Source of the DNA: Bacteroidales bacterium UBA4360
GTDB lineage: Bacteria > Bacteroidota > Bacteroidia > Bacteroidales > UBA932
Length of the DNA: 57,090 nucleotides
Direction: 5' to 3'
Assembly: GCA_002393945.1 (NCBI GenBank)
Contig: DGSO01000025.1
Span: 1-57,090 of the forward strand
Shown: piece after piece, positions 34,234 through 42,652 of the stretch
Layout of the letters: each line of letters starts with the position of its first letter
Position numbering within the stretch: position 1 is the stretch's first letter
Position numbers and translations under genes: made by a program
The notes under the pieces: model-generated
The model's input: only the letters and a program-made list of their open reading frames with translations
The model's database searches: none
What the model was told of the DNA's origin: nothing

Positions 34234-35271
34234 TTACTCAAGATAACTTGAATGGTTTGACAGAGGCTCGTCGGAATCCTTCTGAACCAGCCAAAAAGCG
34301 TGACGGAAATTATCGGTGAACCAGCGCGTGTCGGGCCAGTTCAAGTCGATATTGTTGAACGGTCCGGGGAACGAACGCACGAATGCCAGATTCGGAACGA
34401 CAACGTCCTTCCCGTCATAAGGAAAGGTTCCCGGGCCGATAAGGGAAACGCTGTGGAGCGGATTGGCATAGGCCTCGTCCTCATAGGCATAAACCTGAAT
34501 GCTGCCGTCCCCGGGTTTTGCCCAGCGGCTCTTTCCTGCAGGGAAAAGACGGTACATTTCGTTTACGTCGATGCTGTTGTTGTAAACGTAGTTTGCATAC
34601 TTGCCATCCTCGCCGGGAGTGTTCACAAGGGTGCCAAAGGTTGCACCGGTATCGGCATCGGCACTCTCCAGACGGAAGCTGAGGGTGTTGTCATCCTCGT
34701 CATTGGGCTGGTATCCGTCTCCCCAGTGCCACCATTTATCCTGCACGGTAGACATTACGACGGCGTCGTCCCATCCGCCCACGATAACAAAGGCCGATGC
34801 AGGTGCGTTGCCGTCAAGGATGCCGCCCACAGGAGTAAACGTATATGTGCCCTCGAGAGGGTCCTTGAACTGGGAATAAGTAACTGTATACTCACGGGTT
34901 TCGCCGTTGTAGGCAGTCACAGTGAATTTTGCCGATCCGGAACTCAGGTCGATTGTGCTTCCTTTCTTCACGGAAGCCGTGGGGCAGAACTCGCTGTCCG
35001 GGAACTTGAAATCAATAGCCTCAACCTTGACGGCCGACATGTCCAGACCGCCCGTGATGAGACTGACGGATATTGAGCCCGCCTTGTCGTTGCGCCAGTC
35101 ATCGGAGATGACGGCCGCGCCGATCTGGGACTCCAGACGGAAGTTGACCGGAGTACGCTCCCTGGTCCAGGGATCTACCAGCTCTTCCGTGTTGCGGGGC
35201 GCTTCCGTACAGGCCGCAAGAGCCAGGACGGCTGACGCTCCAAGGATTAAATTGTCAAGGAATCTGTTCAT
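34234..35271 (-). CDS. Accessory surface lipoprotein, probable glycan-binding
   Basis: This 345-residue lipoprotein (lipobox LAACTEA) has an N-terminal Ig-like domain of DUF5018 appearance (about 35-135, with FTVTAYNGETREYTVTY). A beta-rich module with many tryptophans (WWHWGDGY, DLNWPDTRW) follows. It is placed directly before the GH26 and SusC genes, where Bacteroides loci often encode a surface glycan-binding protein. Its C-terminal module resembles those in the lipoprotein at 17053-19017. No catalytic motif is seen, so binding is inferred. Confidence 0.78.
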   Translation of the reverse strand: MNRFLDNLILGASAVLALAACTEAPRNTEELVDPWTRERTPVNFRLESQIGAAVISDDWRNDKAGSISVSLITGGLDMSAVKVEAIDFKFPDSEFCPTASVKKGSTIDLSSGSAKFTVTAYNGETREYTVTYSQFKDPLEGTYTFTPVGGILDGNAPASAFVIVGGWDDAVVMSTVQDKWWHWGDGYQPNDEDDNTLSFRLESADADTGATFGTLVNTPGEDGKYANYVYNNSIDVNEMYRLFPAGKSRWAKPGDGSIQVYAYEDEAYANPLHSVSLIGPGTFPYDGKDVVVPNLAFVRSFPGPFNNIDLNWPDTRWFTDNFRHAFWLVQKDSDEPLSNHSSYLE

Positions 35272-35290
35272 ATTGCGAATGAATTGATTG

Positions 35291-36745
35291 TTATTTCATG
35301 TCTGTGAGAAGGACAAAACTGCCGGCGGGGACATTCAGTCTGTGAACGCTTCCGGACTTCCCCTCCTTTACCGGAACGGGCAGACCGTCCTGGTCTGCCG
35401 GGGACAGTTTCTCTGAATAAATGTAGCAGAGCGGAGACTCCATCTCCACGGTAACGTCAAGTTCGTAGTCTTTGTCGGAGACATTGACTGCGGCAAATGT
35501 GTGCCTGCCGTCCAGTTCGGATGCGGCAGTCCTCAGGCCTTCCCTGCCGTCGGCGTCAACTTTCAGGATATTGCATCCGCGGGGGAAATACCGGCACATG
35601 AGGGACCAGCTGTAGAAAGCGGGTTTGATTTCTTCAAGGGAGGGATCGGCAAAGACCTCTTCTCCGAGGATGTTCCAGAAGCCCCAGATTTTGAGGTCTT
35701 CGGGCTTGCCGCTGTCTCCGCGGGAATGCATGGCGTCATCCAGCATCCATACCGCCATGCCGGAAAGACCGCTGTTCATCACATCCATCGAAAGGAGCGC
35801 GAGGTCAAGGCCGTAGAAGAAATCGCCGCAGAGCATCTGGCTGTCGGAGCCGCTGGTGAAAGGATGTGCGGCAGCCCTGCGGTCGAATTCGGCCTGGAGG
35901 AGGGAATCTTCCTGTCTCCAGTATTTGTAGCCGGCCTCGCCGAGAATAAGTTTCTTGCCTTCGGGGACCTTGAAGTTTGCAAGACCGTCACGGAAGGCTC
36001 CGCTTCTTACCTGATACTGCCCGGGATATGCATGTACGTCATAAATGCCAACGATGGCGTCAAGGTCTTCGGCAGTCCTTGACACCCAGCCGGGAGCATC
36101 GTATAAAGATGCGGGATTCTTGTAGTCTATTACCACGTCCGGCCCTGCCAGGGATACTTTTTCAAGCAGGCCGGGATATTTCTGCATCTCTTCATGGAAG
36201 CGAAGCATCATGGATCTCCAGAAGGCGTAATCTCCGTTTGTGGATGCCCAGTCACCGTCCGGCTCATTGAAAATGATGAAGTGTTTGATGCAGTCAAGGC
36301 CCTTTTCCTGTACAAGCCAGTTCAGGTAGTTCACGCTCATCTTCACCCATTCTTCATCTCCCTTCATCGACCACTCAGGCGGATTGAACTCACCGTAAAC
36401 CACGTCTATGCCGCGGCTCTGGCAATATTCAAGAAGCTTCAGCAGTGATGCGCTGTTGCGCTCTTTCACATATTTCCCGTCATCGTAATACCTGTAAGTA
36501 CTGTTTATCATGCAGCGCACGAAACCGGGGCGCATGAAATCCACACGGGTGAAGAGTTTCTGCCAGTCGGCCCCGGAGACTTCGCATCCCCAGGAGGCGG
36601 CCTCGTCATAAGGTTCCCACTCCACGCCGTTACCACAGTAAGAGGTACTGATGACTTCATCCCCTACATTTACCTGCAGGCGCTCTCCTCCGCGCCCGCA
36701 GGAAAATGCGAGAACCACTATAATAATTAACCAAAAACGATTCAT
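35291..36745 (-). CDS. Clan GH-A glycoside hydrolase, family not assigned
   Basis: This 484-residue lipoprotein (lipobox LAFSCGRG, Cys16) has a (beta/alpha)8 domain and a C-terminal beta-sandwich. The acid/base Glu is E161 in FIIFNEPDGDW, preceded by the NE motif of clan A, and the likely nucleophile is E270 in LILGEAGYKYW. The layout is that of GH39, GH51 or GH5-related enzymes, but it does not fit any of them well by eye. It starts the second block of the locus after a 109-base gap. Confidence 0.78.
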   Translation of the reverse strand: MNRFWLIIIVVLAFSCGRGGERLQVNVGDEVISTSYCGNGVEWEPYDEAASWGCEVSGADWQKLFTRVDFMRPGFVRCMINSTYRYYDDGKYVKERNSASLLKLLEYCQSRGIDVVYGEFNPPEWSMKGDEEWVKMSVNYLNWLVQEKGLDCIKHFIIFNEPDGDWASTNGDYAFWRSMMLRFHEEMQKYPGLLEKVSLAGPDVVIDYKNPASLYDAPGWVSRTAEDLDAIVGIYDVHAYPGQYQVRSGAFRDGLANFKVPEGKKLILGEAGYKYWRQEDSLLQAEFDRRAAAHPFTSGSDSQMLCGDFFYGLDLALLSMDVMNSGLSGMAVWMLDDAMHSRGDSGKPEDLKIWGFWNILGEEVFADPSLEEIKPAFYSWSLMCRYFPRGCNILKVDADGREGLRTAASELDGRHTFAAVNVSDKDYELDVTVEMESPLCYIYSEKLSPADQDGLPVPVKEGKSGSVHRLNVPAGSFVLLTDMK

Positions 36746-36854
36746 TTCAAGCTGGTTAGACAGTCAGTATCCTAATTCTGTGGTATTGGAATAATTTCAC
36801 ATTGCAAATTAACTGCGCTTTTATCAAAAAACGATTTCAAAATTTGCTTATTGA
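36746..36854 (-). other. AT-rich gap, possible internal promoter of the locus
   Basis: This is the largest gap within the leftward gene run (109 bases). On the minus strand it contains TTTTTTG and TTAATTTG, which resemble the -33 and -7 boxes but are only 12 bases apart, so no proper promoter can be assigned. It may still mark the start of a second transcript running from 36745 to 17053. Confidence 0.3.
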
Positions 36855-37880
36855 TTATACTTTTTTGAAAGATAACAGTTCATCCAGCAAATCCTGCAGT
36901 TTGCACGTCGCAACACCCACATATTTGTCTGCCGCCCCGTAGTATACATACAGCGTCCCGTCAACGACAACATTGCCGGTAGGGAATACGCATCCGTCGT
37001 AGAAGCCGCAGCATTCGTAAGGCTCAGCGGGTTCAAGGATGGGTTCCGGAAGGCGTGCAAGGACCTTCAGGGGATTCTCCCGGTCAAGCAGCATGGCTCC
37101 CACGCTGTAATGTGCAAAGCCGCCCTTTGCGACTCCATGATAGAGGACGAGCCAACCTTCATCGGTAAGGATGGGTGGCGCCGCTCCGCCTATCTTTTCT
37201 TCCCAGCCGCCTTTGATGCCTGTTATCAGGAGTTTGCTGGGCTTGGACTCCCAGTCGAGCATGTCGTCGGAAAACTTGAGCCAGATGGACGGGAACTCCA
37301 CGCCGTATTCCCTGCCCACATACTGCTTGGGCCTGTGCATCATGACAAACTGTCCGTTCACTTTTTCGGGGAAGATGATGACGTCCCTGTCGTCAAGAAC
37401 GGGAGATGTTATACGTCCAAGACGGCGGAAATGCCTGAAATCGCGCGTCATCGCAAGGCCCGTATTCCCGATATTCTTTTTCCATGCGGCCGGGTCGTAC
37501 ACATCGGCATCCGGATACAGGATCTCATCATGGGGGAAAGTCCAGTAACGCCCGGGATGGAATGCCCTGTATGCATAAGTGATGTAGAAAGTATCACCCA
37601 TCTTGATTATACGCGGGTCCTCAATGCAGCCGCCGTCCGGGCCTTCTTCGCTGGGGCCGAAGACCGGCAGGTCCGACACCCGTTCGAAATGGAACCCGTC
37701 AGTGCTCTTGGCCAGCCCAAGACGGATTACATGTTCTTCATCATTTCCAGCCGCACGGTATAACATCCAGAAAGTGCCGTTGTCGAAAATCACTCCCGGA
37801 TTGCAGGTAACCAGGCTCTCCCAGGAATTGTCGGGATTGGGAGAGAGAATGGGATTACCGGAGAATCTGTCTAACTTCAT
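36855..37880 (-). CDS. GH130 beta-mannoside phosphorylase
   Basis: This 341-residue protein has no signal peptide, so it should act in the cytoplasm. It has the five-bladed beta-propeller pattern of GH130, with the catalytic Asp D88 in GGCIEDPRI. Other marks are TYAYRAFHPG, HRPKQYVGREYGVEFPS and GGAAPPILTDEGWLVLYHG. GH130 enzymes phosphorolyse mannosyl-glucose or mannooligosaccharides, releasing mannose 1-phosphate. It fits as the final step for sugars brought in by the neighbouring symporter. Which GH130 subgroup it belongs to cannot be settled by reading. Confidence 0.92.
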   Translation of the reverse strand: MKLDRFSGNPILSPNPDNSWESLVTCNPGVIFDNGTFWMLYRAAGNDEEHVIRLGLAKSTDGFHFERVSDLPVFGPSEEGPDGGCIEDPRIIKMGDTFYITYAYRAFHPGRYWTFPHDEILYPDADVYDPAAWKKNIGNTGLAMTRDFRHFRRLGRITSPVLDDRDVIIFPEKVNGQFVMMHRPKQYVGREYGVEFPSIWLKFSDDMLDWESKPSKLLITGIKGGWEEKIGGAAPPILTDEGWLVLYHGVAKGGFAHYSVGAMLLDRENPLKVLARLPEPILEPAEPYECCGFYDGCVFPTGNVVVDGTLYVYYGAADKYVGVATCKLQDLLDELLSFKKV

Positions 37881-37882
37881 AT

Positions 37883-40800
37883 CTATTTGGTAATTGGGTT
37901 CAGGTTAAATGCCGATACTTCCAGGGACGCATTTCCCGAACAATCACAGGAAGCCGCATCGATGGTTACGATATTCTTTTCTCCGGGCATGAGGGAGAAG
38001 TAATTGTCTGAATAAATGACGGGGAGTACCATTTCTCCGGTAGCCTTGTCCCTGAGACACAGGCGGACCATGAGCGCAGGGACTTTGCCGACGTTCTCAA
38101 TGCAGGCGGTTTTTCCGTCGAAGGTTACCTTTACATCGGCCCTTTCAAGTTTCCTCAAGGCCTTGAAATTGCCCTCCTCTGCGCCCTGGACATAGAAGTT
38201 GGAGGATACGACCGCACCGGAAGCGTCCTTCAGGCAGAGCTTCACATAGTAAACCTCGCCGGCATTTTCCGGAACCTCGAGAGCAAATACCTCGGCGGTG
38301 CTGTCTTCCGGAATATCCAGGCCGATGCTCTGACTGCCCACGGGATTTCCATGCATGTCCAGCACCTCGGCAACTGCCATAAGGCCGGTACGGTCACCGG
38401 CGTGGTAGTTCACAACCTCGACACGGTCGGTATACTGATTGAGCTGGATATGCAGAGGTTCGCAGGCCTTCTTGCAGCCGAAATATGCCCCTGTAGGCTC
38501 GAAATAGTAGTCATAGGTCTGCCACACCATGGACGGCCATGCAGGGTGGCTCATCCACAGGAGAAGCCCGCGGCGGTATTCACCCCGGCCTTCAAACATG
38601 GCACGGTAACCGTCGTAATTGATCCACTGGGACAGTGCTGCGAATTCACGGGCATCGGCCGGTTCGCCAAAAGCCTTCGCCAGAAGTTCATTGAAGGACT
38701 CCGTCTGCTGAGCGGCATTTGCCTTGCGGCCAAGCGTGTAATCATGCAGGCCGTACATGAGGTTGGGATGGGCCAAGGTGCTCACCGGTTCAAGGGCGTC
38801 CCTGCCCATGGCCCTTGCCATGTTTTCATAACTCATAACGGCGGGCATACCCATTTCGCTGTGGAACTTGTCACGGCCGCGGACGTGGAAGTATTCGGAA
38901 GGAGGCAGGGCGCGGTAAGGGCCGCCGCCGCTTACGCCGTCCGTCGCCGAATGGGAAATATAAAACAGCCCGGGATGCTCCTCAGAGACCATTTTTTCAA
39001 GATAGGAGTCAATCTCTGCCGGCGGATATCCTTCATTCCTCCCCACGTACAGGCCGATTGAAGCATGGTTGCGGATACGCTTCACGTATTCCCCGGCTAT
39101 CTCGTTGAAGCGGGCGGGGTCCGACGGGTCGGGACCGTCCCAGGGATTTGCGAGCCAGAAGTCCTGCCACACCATGATTCCGTAGCGGTCACAGGCATCG
39201 TAGAAGGCACGGTGGCTCGTCATTCCAACCCAGTTGCGTATCATGGTGAAGTTCATGTCGGCATGATACTTCACGGCTATGTCATATTCACGCGCGCGAT
39301 AGTTAAGAAGGTGTTCCGGATAGCCCCAGTTGCCGCCGAAACCGATGAACCGGCGGCCATTCACGTAGAGGTTCAGCCGCTGCCTGTCGTTTCTGGAACT
39401 GAAGGGATTGCGGAATTCTTCCAAGGGGGTGTATGGCTCGAGGATAGCATCCATCTGGCGTATGCCGGAAAGGAATTCTTTCCTTTGGGAAACCTCATCT
39501 CCAAGTTTGAACGTGAAGCTTGAGGGGTAAAGGTTCTGCCCGCCATAACCATTGGGCCACCACAGACGGGGATTCTCAATGAGTTCCGGGTCGAATGACA
39601 CGCTCTTGCTCTCCCTGCCTTCAAGACGTACGGGAAGTTCGCGGGAGATATCTCCAAACTGCCATACAAGGGTTCCCTGCACAGGTTCTTCGGAATGGTT
39701 CACGAGCGTCGTACTTGCAAACACGGTGGCTTTCGTAGTATCGGGAAGAGGGAGTTCCGAGCGCACAAATTCATCTTCGATCGTGACGGAGCCGGTATAA
39801 GACAGCCACACATCGTCATAAATACCTATGTTCCTGCCCCTTACCGTCGGGAGCCAGTCCCAGCCGATGGTGGCATGCATCGTAGGATTGTCGTAGCCAA
39901 GCACGCCGCCGTTGCTCTGGGGAGTATATGCCGTCTGAACCTTTGTGTTCCCGTATGAGGGGTTGTGGATTATCTTCACCTGCAGCACATTGCCAGTCGC
40001 CTTGAGGATACCCGTAACGTCAAAATCGGCACAGCGGAAAGCACCGTCGATGAAGCCGAGGTCCTTGCCGTTAAGGGAGACTTCCGCCTGATAGTTGATG
40101 CCTTCGAAATGGAGGAACTGCCTTTCTGTGTCCGGGCTGGCGTCGAAAGTGTTGCGGTAGATGAAGTCGCTGCAGAAGTATGAGTCGGATATGAAGAGCT
40201 GGTTGTCGGCAAAATTCGGATGCTCCACAGCGCCGATGTCCACATAAGTTCCAAGGACGGTACCCGGAACGGTAGCCGTGAGCCAGAAGCTGTCGCCGTC
40301 CCTTCTGAGCTGCCAGTTTCCGCCGCTGAGCATCTGACGGTTTCCTGTTCTTGCCGGGGAAGGCTTGGGCACTGCCCGTGTTCCGCCCTTTCCAAAGATC
40401 TCCCACTCGGAAAGCTCAAACAGCTGACCGTCAAGGCTTTTATGGAGAAGGAGGCGGACGTATCGGCCCTTTGCGCGGGCAAAACCGACCTCTTCACGGG
40501 CGCCTTCGAATGATGAGATTTGCTTCCAGGCCTTTCCGTCTTTCGAGACTTCCACGGAAGCCTTCACAGGCGGATTTATCCAGGCAAAACGCATCTTGTC
40601 GAAAGTCGACACGGACCCAAGGTCGATGGACACCCATTCTTCATCGGCCCCGGCGCTTTTCCATGAACTTGCAAAGCCGTTTTCCATGCCGATGATGCCG
40701 TCCGTCAGGAGCTGAGCAGTCTGGTTGCAGTCGGCACTGGACGAATGCTTTGCGGCGCGCATAAGGGCTATATTGCGGTACTCATTGCCGCCGGGGACAA

Positions 40801-40927
40801 TCAACGGGGAGAAATTCTCCTGGGGATTGCCGGGATATACTCCTATGCCAAGAGTGCTGCGGGAAGGGCCTGAAGAGCAGGAAACAAGCAGCAGTGCGGC
40901 TGCCGATATTGCAATTATCTGTCTCAT
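37883..40927 (-). CDS. GH2 beta-mannosidase-like lipoprotein with discoidin domain
   Basis: From the ATG at 40927 this is a lipoprotein of about 1,014 residues (lipobox LLLVSCSSG). An F5/8 type C (discoidin) domain (about 45-170, WVSIDLGSVSTFDKMRF to LSEWEIFGKGG) precedes the GH2 sandwich, Ig and barrel domains. The acid/base Glu is in YVGRNEGYPP and the nucleophile Glu in FHSEMGMPAVMSYE, as in exo-beta-mannosidases and exo-beta-glucosaminidases of GH2. Beta-mannosidase is preferred here because of the GH26 and GH130 neighbours. The start overlaps the symporter stop by ATGA. Confidence 0.9.
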   Translation of the reverse strand: MRQIIAISAAALLLVSCSSGPSRSTLGIGVYPGNPQENFSPLIVPGGNEYRNIALMRAAKHSSSADCNQTAQLLTDGIIGMENGFASSWKSAGADEEWVSIDLGSVSTFDKMRFAWINPPVKASVEVSKDGKAWKQISSFEGAREEVGFARAKGRYVRLLLHKSLDGQLFELSEWEIFGKGGTRAVPKPSPARTGNRQMLSGGNWQLRRDGDSFWLTATVPGTVLGTYVDIGAVEHPNFADNQLFISDSYFCSDFIYRNTFDASPDTERQFLHFEGINYQAEVSLNGKDLGFIDGAFRCADFDVTGILKATGNVLQVKIIHNPSYGNTKVQTAYTPQSNGGVLGYDNPTMHATIGWDWLPTVRGRNIGIYDDVWLSYTGSVTIEDEFVRSELPLPDTTKATVFASTTLVNHSEEPVQGTLVWQFGDISRELPVRLEGRESKSVSFDPELIENPRLWWPNGYGGQNLYPSSFTFKLGDEVSQRKEFLSGIRQMDAILEPYTPLEEFRNPFSSRNDRQRLNLYVNGRRFIGFGGNWGYPEHLLNYRAREYDIAVKYHADMNFTMIRNWVGMTSHRAFYDACDRYGIMVWQDFWLANPWDGPDPSDPARFNEIAGEYVKRIRNHASIGLYVGRNEGYPPAEIDSYLEKMVSEEHPGLFYISHSATDGVSGGGPYRALPPSEYFHVRGRDKFHSEMGMPAVMSYENMARAMGRDALEPVSTLAHPNLMYGLHDYTLGRKANAAQQTESFNELLAKAFGEPADAREFAALSQWINYDGYRAMFEGRGEYRRGLLLWMSHPAWPSMVWQTYDYYFEPTGAYFGCKKACEPLHIQLNQYTDRVEVVNYHAGDRTGLMAVAEVLDMHGNPVGSQSIGLDIPEDSTAEVFALEVPENAGEVYYVKLCLKDASGAVVSSNFYVQGAEEGNFKALRKLERADVKVTFDGKTACIENVGKVPALMVRLCLRDKATGEMVLPVIYSDNYFSLMPGEKNIVTIDAASCDCSGNASLEVSAFNLNPITK

Positions 40928-42504
40928 GAGAATACGATTAAAAGTACCGCACAGGCCACCAGGAGGCAAAAGCCCCAGAACCTGTAATTATTGTAGAGTT
41001 TTCCCCGGCGGAGGGCAAGGCCCTCGGCACGGAAGTCCTTGACAGAGAATGTAGTATCCTGTAGTTTCCCGGCATCGGGGCGGGGGTAGGCAAGGCTGGC
41101 AAGGTAAATGACCGCCATGCTGAAAATGAGAAGGATGGGAATAATCAGGAGGAAATGCATGTCCCCGAAGATCTGACGGCGCCAAAGCAGCATCACCACC
41201 GCCATTGCAAGACCGCTCAGAAGGCCGATGAACGCTCCGTTACCGTTCACCCTCTTGGAGAAGATGCCAAGAAGGAACGCCGCCACCACCGGAGGCGCAA
41301 TATACGACAGCATCTCCTGATAATACTTCAGTAGAGAGCCGAACTTGCCTATATTCGGAGCCCACAGCGCCGCTATCACAATGATAACCAGCGCGGTAAT
41401 CTTGCCGACGAGCACCAGTTTCTTGGAATCGGTCCCGGGCCTTGCCTGGGCATAGAAGTCCATCGTAAAGAGAGTCGACGTAGAATTAAGGATAGCGCTC
41501 AGGGTGGATGTAAGGGCTGCAAGAAGGGCGGAGAGCATGATTCCCAGAAGGCCGGCAGGAAGGAGTTTCATGACCAGCGTAGGATATATCATATCCGGAT
41601 TCTCAATGCCCGGGAAGAGATTCCTTGCAATGACTCCGGGGAATACTATGATAAAGAGAGTCACAAGGGTAAGAAAGCCGGCGAACATGACGCCTTTACG
41701 GCCTTCATCAACGTTTCTTGCACTCAGAACCCTCTGTACAAGTGTCTGATTATTGGCCCAGAAATAGATTCCGGAAACAGGCATTCCCACTATCAGGCCG
41801 AGCCAAGGCGTGGCAGGGTCGTCAAGCGGACGGATGAGTTTCATTGAAAGGTCGCCGCTGGACAACATTCCGGCAAGATACTCGCCGCCTCCGCGGTTGA
41901 AGCACACCACCGTAAGGATTATCGAGCCCACAATAAGTATCACGGCCTGAATAAGTTCCGCATTGATTGCCGATGAAAGGCCGCCGGGAATGGTGTACGA
42001 AGCGGCGATGACGGCGAATATGAGGATGATGAGTCCCAGATCCGCCTCCGGGAAAATCAGCTTGATGATAAGCGCCGCCGCATACAGGGCACCGGCGGCA
42101 TCCAGAAAGATATTGCCGATAATGCAGATAGCGGAAAAATAGTAGCGGGAACGCTTGTCGTAACGTTTCTGGAGGAACTCCGGAATCGTGAAAATCTTCG
42201 ATTTGATATAAAGGGGGAGCAGGAAGGTTGCGAAGAAAACCATCACCACAACCCCGGTAAGGTTGTAGTTGAACACCGCTATTCCGGTGTGGTAGGCGTC
42301 CCCGCACTGCCCTATAAGCGTCGTTGAAGAAATGCTTGCCGCAAAAAGCGACAGACCAACTACCCACCAGGGCATCGTGCGGCCGGCCAGAAAGTAGGAG
42401 CCGGCATCCGAACTCTTGCCATGGCGGAGGCCCCACCATATGATGAAAACCAGATAGAGGATGACGATAGTTATGTCTATCCATCCAATGGAAACTGCAC
42501 CCAT
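40924..42504 (-). CDS. Sodium:solute symporter (SSS family)
   Basis: This 526-residue inner-membrane protein has about 13-14 hydrophobic segments. It starts DITIVILYLVFIIWWGLRHG and carries the SSS marks SSDAGSYFLAGRTMPWW and SLFAASISSTTLIGQ. It should import a small sugar or oligosaccharide with sodium, delivering substrate to the cytoplasmic GH130. It is the first gene of the leftward run and is divergent from the AraC-type regulator. Confidence 0.93.
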   Translation of the reverse strand: MGAVSIGWIDITIVILYLVFIIWWGLRHGKSSDAGSYFLAGRTMPWWVVGLSLFAASISSTTLIGQCGDAYHTGIAVFNYNLTGVVVMVFFATFLLPLYIKSKIFTIPEFLQKRYDKRSRYYFSAICIIGNIFLDAAGALYAAALIIKLIFPEADLGLIILIFAVIAASYTIPGGLSSAINAELIQAVILIVGSIILTVVCFNRGGGEYLAGMLSSGDLSMKLIRPLDDPATPWLGLIVGMPVSGIYFWANNQTLVQRVLSARNVDEGRKGVMFAGFLTLVTLFIIVFPGVIARNLFPGIENPDMIYPTLVMKLLPAGLLGIMLSALLAALTSTLSAILNSTSTLFTMDFYAQARPGTDSKKLVLVGKITALVIIVIAALWAPNIGKFGSLLKYYQEMLSYIAPPVVAAFLLGIFSKRVNGNGAFIGLLSGLAMAVVMLLWRRQIFGDMHFLLIIPILLIFSMAVIYLASLAYPRPDAGKLQDTTFSVKDFRAEGLALRRGKLYNNYRFWGFCLLVACAVLLIVFS

Positions 42505-42652
42505 CGCGATTTGGTTATAGTTTTACAAATGCAAATATATTACATCGGAAGAAAGATTAGTTATATATCCGTGCTTAAAAAGTATACTTTTTTGAACAAT
42601 ATGTTCCAAACTATGATATTTTTATGTATGTTTGCAAAAACGGATAACCACC
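42505..42652. promoter_or_regulatory. Divergent control region of the glycan locus
   Basis: This 148-base gap drives the symporter leftward and the regulator rightward. On the minus strand TATATTTG (complement of 42532-42539) fits the -7 box for the symporter; on the plus strand TATGTTTG (42627-42634) does so for the regulator. Neither has a good -33 box, which suits activator-dependent promoters. Between them, GAACAATATGTTC (42594-42606) is a dyad with 5-bp arms that extends imperfectly to TTTGAACA/TGTTCCAA, a candidate operator. Confidence 0.55.

Noticed and set aside
36852..42596. The 14-base string TATACTTTTTTGAA occurs both near 36856 and near 42583
   Set aside because: The first copy is mostly the coding end of the GH130 gene; the string is low in complexity and may be chance.
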